Shown in pieces: positions 56,225-64,000 of a stretch of 64,000 nucleotides of DNA. Location of the stretch: positions 41,966,033 to 42,030,032 of the forward strand of contig NC_088780.1 of the NCBI RefSeq assembly GCF_958450345.1. Direction: 5' to 3'. Source of the DNA: Calliphora vicina. Lineage: Eukaryota > Arthropoda > Insecta > Diptera > Calliphoridae. A program made the translations under genes and the position numbers. How positions within the stretch are numbered: the first letter of the stretch is position 1; the number at the start of each line of letters is the position of its first letter. The notes beneath the pieces are model-generated. The model did no database searches, was not told the origin of the DNA, and saw nothing but the letters and a program-made list of their open reading frames with translations.

Positions 56225-57270
56225 CACTAGGGTTGCCCATATTTTGCAACCTCTAAACTTTATGCTCTAACTTTTTTTTGATGACGAAGAACAACTTTGA
56301 AACTGTGAGCATCGAAAATCCTCAAAATATAAGGGCCACCTTAAAGTACAAAAATTTCAATTGATACGCTTGTCTTTTGTATTGAATTTTAACAGTATTC
56401 ATATAAAAACTTTTGTGGGATTAATTTACAAAGTTTTAAACAAAATACCGTTTAATTAGATTACGCTTCTCGGAAGTTTACAATTTATCGTGAATTTAAT
56501 TAAATTTCCAAATAGCCAGTTTATAAGCTATAAATGATGTGCTTTTATAATACATGAATCAATTCAATACATTTTCACTTCTCGTTTAAGGATAATTAAA
56601 TTTACGGGAAATAAAGCAAATAAGTCATATAATATATGACTCATACATATAACGTATGAAATATAATATTCATGTACTTTATCATTTATTGTATATGAAT
56701 ACAAAATTGTACAGGTACAAACGTTTTTTTTATACAAAACTACTTTGTTTATAAAACATTTTTAGAATCACATATTCTTTGAATTTCAAGTTTAATATTA
56801 TCATTAGTCTATTTTTACACAGGTCAAGTTTTCTTGCCGCAAGTCTGAGTTTATTGTAGAGAGAGGCAAGAAGAAAGAGAGGGGTACACACTTGCTTGTA
56901 GTGGCAAGTCTCTTCAATTCTCTTTTGTTTACTCATTGACATACAAAATTGAACACATACTTGCTTTGTGTAAACAGACGAGCAAGTTTAAAAGGGAATC
57001 GAAAAGACTGGCTTCAAGCTGACTTAGTTTTTAAAGCTTTTTCATTCCTATACAAATTTTGAATTGAATTAATTTTGGACAAAAAATTTTTGTGTTTGAG
57101 TTTTACTTATAAAGCACTAAAAGGAGCTAAACACAGTGTGCTAAAATTTGAATATGGCTAATATATATGGGCGAGTACATTACCAATTTTTCACATTTTG
57201 GATTTTCGATATTCCCAAGATCTAAAAATTGTTCTCCGTCATCTAGAAACGAATGCAGAGAATTAATAAA
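56225..57270. repeat. Diverged inverted repeat, possible old foldback element
   Basis: GATGACGAAGAACAACTTT with ATCGAAAATCCTCAAAAT (56279-56325) is matched in inverted form by AAAATTGTTCTCCGTCATC and GGATTTTCGATATTCCC (57200-57245). The pairing is interrupted and the outer limits are unclear. Between them lies a GC-richer patch (56810-57010) with repeated ACTTGC/GCAAGT words. The 70-codon minus frame at 56730-56942 is not recognised. Confidence 0.45.
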
Positions 57271-58003
57271 AAAAAAAAAAAAACACATTTTACATTTTTA
57301 AATTTTTTTTTTAACGAAATTTCAACCAAAAAAATGATTCTGTTACTAAATGGTGATTAAAAAGGGCAAATTTCAACAGTTTGCATATTATGGGTTAGAG
57401 TTGGGACCGTTTCGAGGAAATTTATTTTTGGTCACAAATTATTTCTTAAAAATATATTTCGTAGCCTTATCTCCAATGTTTAATTTTAGATGATTTTTTT
57501 GGCTTGCTCACTTTTGTAATCGTAATATTAAATTTCTACAGTGGTTCCGCCCATAGGCCAAAAATAAATAAAACGATCACAAAATATTTAGACAAAATCC
57601 AAAATATTGTCTCTTAAATATCCAATCTTTTTAATGGCAAACCGGTTTTTGCTGGAAATCTAACGGGACTTTTTAAAAATAAAATTAAAAGCATGAGCAA
57701 ATATTCATTTGCAAAGCGCAGCTGAACGCTGGAAGAATAATTCAAAGCAAAAGTGCACTTCAAAACGGTCTTACAATTGCTGTAGTCTACAAAATTAAAT
57801 AATTTTCAATGGATTTTGAAGCTAAAGGTATTTATTTTATCTTTAGAGAATAATAAAAACTAACTTGTGTTGTAATTTTTTTGAAATTAATGTTTTAGTT
57901 AACCTATTTGTTTGTTACTTTTTTGTAAAACTTCAATTCCCCCATAGGTTTCTGTTTCATTGTATTAATCTGATTCTTAAGAAAATAAAAATGCTGAAGT
58001 TAG
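57271..58003. other. No gene called
   Basis: Non-coding by inspection. It may hold the lost upstream part of the coding relic at 58004, but I could not read it. Confidence 0.4.
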
Positions 58004-58303
58004 TTGCGGAAATTTGCGAATGGGCGTGTAATCTGTAATATACTAACCCGCCGTCTTATTTTTGCATCGGTACATAAAAATCTGATCCATGGAGCTGAGG
58101 TAAGCAAGCATTTAGTAGTGTCAATAGGTGAATTATCGGAGGAAGCAGCTGAAGCGAAAAATAAGCATATAAAACCGTTTAGGCTGCAACATACCCGAAA
58201 AATTTCGCGCAATGATACAAATACAGAACTATTAAATAGGCTGTTTTTAGTTCAGATCCATTTATTTCTGGAGGCCAAACTTACCAACAAAGAAAACAAG
58301 TAG
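58004..58303 (+). pseudogene. Coding relic of an unnamed arthropod repeat-associated protein
   Basis: A 99-codon open frame. From residue 23 it reads ASVHKNLIHGAEVSKHLVVS, IGELSEEAAEAKNKHIKPFR and LQHTRKISRNDTNTELLNRL, then a Phe/Leu-rich tail and a Lys-rich end. From memory, many insect genomes hold multi-copy uncharacterised proteins whose C-terminus has VHK-x-LIHGA, PIGxLSEEAxEARNK and RKxSRxxTNxDLLxxL. The match in order and spacing is good. They behave like transposon genes but I cannot name the superfamily. The first 22 residues do not fit that pattern, and no upstream coding part or inverted ends were found, so it is most likely a truncated relic. The overlapping minus frame (58000-58212) is a shadow. 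Confidence 0.5.
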
Positions 58304-60323
58304 TTTTCAAGGATGTCAAGGATTTTTAAATTTGATTAATATTTGATATATATTAATGTCCTATTATACCTTACTACCTTATATTACTTAGTAATACCTC
58401 ATATTGCATTATATATATAACTTTGTATAATTTTTAAATTTAGTTTTTTTGAATTAAAATGGAATAAAAATTTACTAAAATTGTTAAAAACAAACGAATT
58501 TTCATACTGCAATACTTTATTTCAAAAATTCATAAAACAAATCTAAAAGCCAATTAACCCTTCAAAGATCAAAGGGCTACAGTTGTTAATATTTTTTCTT
58601 AAAAATTGGCAAACTTTAAGTTCTTCGGCCATGCTATGAGGTGACAAATTTTAAAGACTCTAGCTTTTTTAGTTTTAGAGATATTGATTTTTGACCGCTT
58701 GTCCATATAAGGGAAACAACTGTGCATTGTTAACTTGCATATATCTGGTGTAAAAATTGTCCAAGACTGCAAAGTTATATCTCTACACCAAAAATTATAG
58801 TTTTTATAATATTAAAAATATAAAATACATGAAATTTATTTTTTTTAGAAAAATTTCTATATTTTATGTGTAGTTTCTTAAAATTTTTTTTGCAATTATT
58901 ACAAAATAAATCTATTTTTTGAGTTAATACCATTTTTCTGAAACTTATATTTATATTTTGTTCTATTATTTTATCAAGAAAACAGTATCAACTCAAAATA
59001 CAACAAAATTTATATAAAACAATTTGATTATTTTTAACTTGAATAAAGGCTCAATTCAAAATAATACATTTTTTTATGAAAATATACGATGTATTTCTAT
59101 TTAAATCTTTGTATTAATTCAATAATAATACCTTTTTGTTGATACAAGGTAGTAACTAATTATCACGAAAATGGTCTCAAATGTGGTTTTCGAGATGAAA
59201 AAGTAATCTGAATACGTTGAAATTTTTACAGTAGATAGATATTGATGTTGTTAGTTGATTTCTTGCAAAAGGTGAATTTTTAAAAAATTTGAGTTAATAC
59301 AGTATTGTTGAAAGTACTGTACTTTGCGCACAAAGTTTTCATTAGAGTTTCGTATTCGATTTTCCCCGAAAGCCTAAAACATTTTTATTTTATTTCACTG
59401 AACAGTTGTCTTTAAAATCATTCCATATGTGGACTCGAAATTAAGGAAACAGAAGAAATTATTTTTATATTGTATTATTTTTATACTAAATATGTACTTA
59501 AGTTATACTTTGGTTCTTAACAAATTCTTCATATTTCTTTTCATAACATTTGTATCACAAACACAGAACTATTCTGTTTAGATATTTATATTTCAAAGTT
59601 CAAAAGGAAATTGCCATTTAAGTGGTAAAACATGCAATTTATATAAACATCTAAATGTTGAACATTCAAACTTCACGGAAGTAACACAATTTTTTTTAGT
59701 TCTCCCCATAAAAGATAATATAAAATACATTTTTCTATACAACACGATTTAAACTAACAAAGAAAGGAAAACCGCACAGCATCTAAGGGTATTTTTATAT
59801 GAAAATAAAAAAAAATAGTTTTATATTGTATTTGGCTTTCAATGCATATTATCGTAACTATAATCGTATCACTTTAATATTATTGACGTCCATTGCAATT
59901 TTAGTTTAATATTTAAATTGAGTTGAAGATAAAAGAAGGATGAATGTAAAATTTAATAATATTTGAAGAAAAATGTGGAATAATAATACAAACGATATTA
60001 CTACATATTTAAAGTTAGCTTATAGTAGTATTGGATAAAAAGTTGATTTGCTATTTGGTACCAGATATGAGGACAATCGGATAATTATGAAATTGTGTAA
60101 ATAATGGTACTTTTTCCGAATTCTAAATAAAATTCTCTACACAACATTAGCAAAATTACACGCCACCAGTTTGTTATCATTTTATCCGGAATTTTATCAC
60201 AAATATAGATGATATTTTAAAAAAAATTTCGACCCTCCTTGGCCATACATAAAAAAAAGAAAAAAAAATCGAGCAAAATAACAAAAAAACCTAAATATGT
60301 TTTGAATTTAAAGAGATATCTTA
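58304..60323. other. 2 kb without a recognised gene
   Basis: A/T-rich. No transposon ends or coding motifs were recognised; sequence at 58550-59300 has the look of unclassified repeat DNA. Confidence 0.45.
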
Positions 60324-60882
60324 CATATGGGCAATTCCACGAGACTGAAAACCCAAAAACACTTGAAACTTTTTTCAAGATGATTTTAATAGGAGAAAAC
60401 ATTCAAACATTCTATTCATTTCTTTAGTTTTTGTATACATATACTATTTAGGGAATACATATTGTTTTATTATAACAGAAAAATCTGTCACGTACGGTAT
60501 ATCACGTACGATATTAAATTTTATTTATTATAATATCATCCAAAGTTTTTTATTATTTAAATATGATAGATTGTAAAGGAAAAATATTTCGTTTAGTGTA
60601 AGAAATTAAAAAAAAATATAATACCTCTCACGATTCGAAAATTTTCGCATAATCCTACATGTACCTCAAATGACTTCCGTTTTATGTCACGTACGTTATA
60701 CCCTTATTTTGCTCGATATTTTGGACAACAATGTTTCGAAAGAACTTTTTATTATTTTAAAATATAGTACCCTCTGAATGGAACATAAAGACCAAATTAT
60801 TTTTCAGATACTCTAATTTTTGTAAAATCTATTCCACTTTATAGGCAAATGTCACGGGCGATAATATGGAACTGCCCATATG
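60324..60882. mobile_element. CATATGGGCAATTCCA element, copy C (reverse)
   Basis: The ends CATATGGGCAATTCCACGAG and GGAACTGCCCATATG, with TA at both sides, enclose the complement of blocks in A and B. These include GTACGGTATATCACGTACGA, TTGGACAACAATGTTTCGAA and AAAATATAGTACCCTCTGAA. This is the shortest copy (559 bp), free of nested insertions. TA borders suggest Tc1/mariner-type mobilisation. Frames at 60217-60427 are shadows. Confidence 0.9.
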
Positions 60883-61376
60883 TATACATGAATATCTTCT
60901 CAAAGACTATTCACATTTTTAATTTCAGGATTTTTGGTGATTTCTTAAAAAATTTGAGAAACAATGCGTCGTGTAATTTTGCTATCTTTGGTGACCCCCA
61001 CTGAAATTTTCCGGCAAACATTTTAATCCTCAAATGCCCTTTTTGAAAGGAGTTTTTTTGATTTTCTCGAAAAAGATATTCCACAAAAACGATACCAATA
61101 AAATTCCACAATACAACTCTGACAATAAGAATTTTATTAGACATTAACTTTTTTTTTATTTTGTATAATGCTCCCTTCGATCAAAAATTAAAACTTTGAA
61201 CCACTGAAAGAAAAACTCAGACCAGCTGGACTATAAGTTTATACTACAACAATTATCCACTCAACATGGCCTTTCATAATTGTAAGGTCGCTATTCTGTT
61301 CCGAAAATGCTGTTGGACAATGTTATTATACCATACACTACCATCCTACCGGTCATAAATCGGTCATAAATGTTTA
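60883..61376. other. No gene seen
   Basis: The 77-codon minus frame at 60911-61144 is Lys/Phe-rich and unrecognised. Confidence 0.45.
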
Positions 61377-61456
61377 ATTATACCCTACACCACCATAGTG
61401 GGGAGTGTATTATGCGTTTGTGCAGATGTTTGTAACGCCCAAAAATATTAGTCTGA
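61377..61456 (+). mobile_element. INE-1-like repeat, family 1, 5' end fragment
   Basis: TTATACCCTACACCACCATA, GGGGAGTGTATTATGCG, GATGTTTGTAACGCCC and AAAATATTAGTCTGATAAC, ending abruptly after about 80 bp. Confidence 0.85.
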
Positions 61457-62004
61457 TAACAAAATATTCCAATGTATTAGATCGAATATAATGGAAGAAT
61501 CTAGCTCCGGCCCTATGCTCGTTAAAGTTTAATATGCTAATTTTACACTACTTTTGCATGCAAATACAAAAAATGTAGCTTTTACCATTCTTAAAGTCAA
61601 TTTATTTGCTTGGCATTTTTCAAATGATTAAATGTGTGTCAATGACACTGTAATGAAATTTATTTATGTGTATGTACATGAACTCATAATAAAATCCAAA
61701 ATGTTATTTTAGGAATTTAGTAAGATTTTCATATAAAAATACATTTATATTAGCTTAATGTTCATAATTTTCTATAGTGCACTATGTGACCATTTCCAAT
61801 TTTTACGGCAAAAATTAATATTTTCAACTTTCGCTTTATGAAAGAAATGTCAGGATTCACTTCCCAACACTTGAACGACATAAATGCCTGTCACTCAGTT
61901 TATATATAAAAAAGTAAAAAATTGCTCTAATTAGATTGCTTAAAATTATTTATAACAAAAATTCATTTATTGCATGTGACATTTTATTCTATATTCCAAA
62001 ATTT
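61457..62004. other. No gene seen
   Basis: A/T-rich, unclassified. Confidence 0.4.
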
Positions 62005-62175
62005 TATGTTATATTCCATGTGATTATCGATTAATTTTTCAAACATTTCCACAAATATATATGCAAAATGATTGTTTTAGCACTTAAGTGTGTTTTAATC
62101 CAGCTGTGTTAAGTCATACATTCATTCAGCACGAATGCATACGTTTTTTCTACAAAATATTCAGACCAAACACTG
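62005..62175 (+). mobile_element. Fragment related to the 48608-49131 MITE
   Basis: TATTCCATGTGATTATCGAT, TTTTTCAAACATTTCCACAA, ATTGTTTTAGCACTTAAGTG and TGTGTTTTAATCCAGCTGTG parallel 48645-48770 in order. A GTTCCAGTGGG segment at about 62850 may be a further part. The TA-flanked ends are not visible, so this may be an older or larger copy. Confidence 0.65.
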
Positions 62176-62490
62176 TCTGAATAGCTATGTTTGTAAGTAA
62201 GAAAAATTAAGATATTTTAAAATGTTGTATGAGTTGTAATGGAGGGGGTTTTTCAGAAATTTGGGGTGGGTGTTAGTGCAGTTTTTTTAAAATGCTTATT
62301 TTAGCAATAGGGGTCTCTATGCACAGTTTTATGATGCTAGCTCCCTTGGAAATAATTTTGCAGCATTTTTGGCTTTTGGACACATAGTGCACTGTAATGA
62401 GCTTTTGAGAAATTTAATTAATATGAAATAAACTTATTAGATAATAAAAATATCCCATAGGAAATATTTTCAATATCAACAAGGAAAAGT

Positions 62491-62530
62491 GTTACACTCG
62501 GCTGTGCCGAATCTTATATATCCACTACAA
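62491..62530 (-). mobile_element. INE-1-like repeat, family 2, 3' end fragment
   Basis: TACACTCGGCTGTGCCGAAT followed by CTTATATATCC is the complement of the family-2 3' hairpin region. Confidence 0.55.
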
Positions 62531-63007
62531 ATATAATACGGATAACGATTTTGAGTATTTTATATAAAAATATTTATCTGGTTCTCTTTGTTTGATTAGT
62601 TTTTATTCTTTACAGAAATTAAGTGGTAAATTTCAACTTTCTAAATAACATTTAAATTTATTGGGATCAAAAAAGTGACCCAAACTAAGTTTTTCATATA
62701 TTTCGGTCTAAAATATTTTAACGGTTTTAACGGTTTAATACATAAGCTATAAGCAATAATTATTTGTGGCAAATATCGGTTTACTAAGTATCTTTGTATT
62801 CTAAACATCGGACGACACATTAGTCCGTCACTCTAGACCAGGCTCTGTTCCAGTGGGGTGAAACATATAAATTCCTTCTCCAAACCTGAAAAGTTTTGGC
62901 TGCTCTAGGCGGTATAGTTATAAAGTTATTCTTGTGAGAGCTATGGCTAATTTGGAGTAAAATTTTGCTTCGATATCCATATTTATAAGTAACTTATTTA
63001 TGTTGCT
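62531..63007. other. No gene seen
   Basis: Non-coding; partial similarity near 62850 to the MITE at 48608 is noted there. Confidence 0.4.
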
Positions 63008-63120
63008 TACCCTCATTAACACGAAGTCTGGTTAAGTGTTAAATAATAGTTATACTGACAGTTTTCATACAAAAATAACTATTAGTTAGCACCTAACCAG
63101 ACTTCGTGTTAATGGGGGTT
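63008..63120. mobile_element. Short palindromic MITE (CATTAACACGAAGTC)
   Basis: Arms of about 50 bp are inverted repeats: CATTAACACGAAGTCTGGTT and the complement of AACCAGACTTCGTGTTAATG, then AATAGTTAT/ATAACTATT. The outer ends are ACCCTC and GGGGGTT. Its size and near-complete palindrome resemble the MITE at 7553-7666, but the sequences differ. Confidence 0.8.
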
Positions 63121-63136
63121 AATGTGTTTTACCTCT

Positions 63137-63253
63137 CGAATTTGTTGCCAATCGACTGATTCGGTTGCACGCATAGAATTTTTCGGTTCTCTAAACAGAA
63201 AGTCAGTTGCTATCACGAATCGGTTGCTATCACGAATCTGTTTACGGTGTGTA
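63137..63253. mobile_element. CACAGAGAA MITE, copy C, truncated
   Basis: CGAATTTGTTGCCAATCGAC, TTCGGTTGCACGCATAGAAT and TTTTTCGGTTCT match the left half of copy A. The right end carries GTTGCTATCACGAATC twice in tandem (63207-63238) and ends CTGTTTACGGTGTGTA. The outermost left end is missing. Confidence 0.8.
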
Positions 63254-64000
63254 TGAAACTTATTTTTTGCAGAATATTATACGGAATCCTTGAAGGAATA
63301 TGTGTGTATAGCTTATCCTTTTATCATATGAATAATGTGTGCAAAATTTCATTGTATTTTCTGAAATATCTTTAAAGAAAATAGCAGGTTCGTAAAATTG
63401 TTTTATGCTAAATTCCCAATTTTTATTGATAAATTCATTGAAATTTATTGTTGGGGGATAAGCTAGTTCCTATGCGCATTTCACTGGTTTGTTAGGCCAG
63501 ATCATCAGGAAACCTTTTCCCAAAAAGCTTTAGAAAAACTTTAGAAAAACTAAAAGGCTAAACAAAACACCAACAATAAACCGTGATTTTACTTTTTTTT
63601 TATTAAATTTCCTTACTTCCATTTTTGAAAAATATTAACTTTTTTGGTGTTGACTAGATCTTTTTGATAAAATTTGCATATTTTCAACACCAAACATTTC
63701 TGATCAACGAAATAACGTGCAGACAGATAGATGGACATTGCTAGATCGTCAAAGAATTTTATATGGACCCATAATGAAAACTTTTTTGTAGCACACAAAA
63801 TTTAGCCAACATTGAAGCACAAGCTTCATTTCAAACAATAATGATAAAACCAAAATTGCTTATACTTTAGTTTTCAAATAATTCTAACTACGATATTAAA
63901 TGTAACTATCTGGCCTCGAACTCACCAAAATTCTTTGTTTTATAAAAAAAATAGAAAGGTCTAATAAATAATTATATTAATTAAACCGTATTTGTATAGC
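63254..64000. other. No gene seen
   Basis: A/T-rich. The 61-codon minus frame at 63613-63798 is not recognised. Confidence 0.45.

Overview
The window looks like euchromatic intergenic or large-intron DNA from a dipteran, most likely a calyptrate fly (house-fly, stable-fly or blow-fly type). This placement is an inference. It rests on strong A/T richness, on many copies of an INE-1/DINE-1-like (Helentron, 'mini-me') repeat with GTCY-type tracts and a 3' hairpin, and on the mix of Tc1, hAT, piggyBac, Helitron, I and Jockey relics. I found no intact host protein-coding gene, no rRNA or tRNA, no CRISPR and no bacterial or viral gene cluster. Almost every short ORF is chance or transposon debris.

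Layout. 1-5.4 kb: a 241-bp piggyBac-type MITE, a long hairpin repeat and the first INE-like copies. 5.4-7.1 kb: a hAT element (TSD ATGAATAC) carrying a hAT dimerisation-domain relic and a nested element whose inverted repeats start with six G. 7.5-11.2 kb: a small palindromic MITE, INE-like copies and homopolymer-rich DNA. 11.6-13.9 kb: a 1.16-kb almost fully palindromic element, a MITE with a perfect 8-bp TSD and a further inverted-repeat element. 15.1-16.3 kb: a hAT element with perfect TSD and a recognisable transposase scrap. 17.6-21.3 kb: CACAGAGAA MITEs, a decayed Helitron Rep/helicase (minus strand, 18.0-19.5 kb) and a one-armed copy of the palindromic family. 23.1-25.2 kb: a Tc1-like element with inverted repeats and a broken D,D34E transposase, split by an INE-like copy. 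26.2-27.8 kb: a decayed piggyBac element bounded by TTAA. 28.5-29.3 kb: a 381-bp tandem duplication. 31.7-36.6 kb: a third palindromic copy and INE-like copies.

37.5-40.2 kb: a 5'-truncated I-clade non-LTR retrotransposon (minus strand, RT, RNase H and C-terminal zinc knuckle, broken by frameshifts and one in-motif stop). 42.1-43.5 kb: an older Jockey-type RT relic. 43.7-45.6 kb: a nearly 2-kb INE-like element expanded by internal degenerate tandem units. 45.9-49.5 kb: several MITE-like inverted-repeat elements, two side by side and each with another element nested in it. 49.9-50.2 kb: a hAT transposase fragment open for 73 codons. 50.7-55.5 kb: two more inverted-repeat elements. One is a hAT (TSD GTTACCAC) that holds an exon-like ORF with flanking splice-like signals. 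56.2-64 kb: a diverged palindrome, a coding relic of an unnamed arthropod repeat-associated protein family, and further MITEs.

The parts do not work together as a pathway. They record repeated insertion and nesting of mobile DNA, mostly non-autonomous. I see no convincing new functional system. The best candidates for something undescribed are the exon-like segment inside the 54-55.5 kb hAT, the palindromic family, the element with G6 ends at 6.0 kb, and the cluster of alternating GAAATAACTCC motifs at 40.9-41.2 kb.
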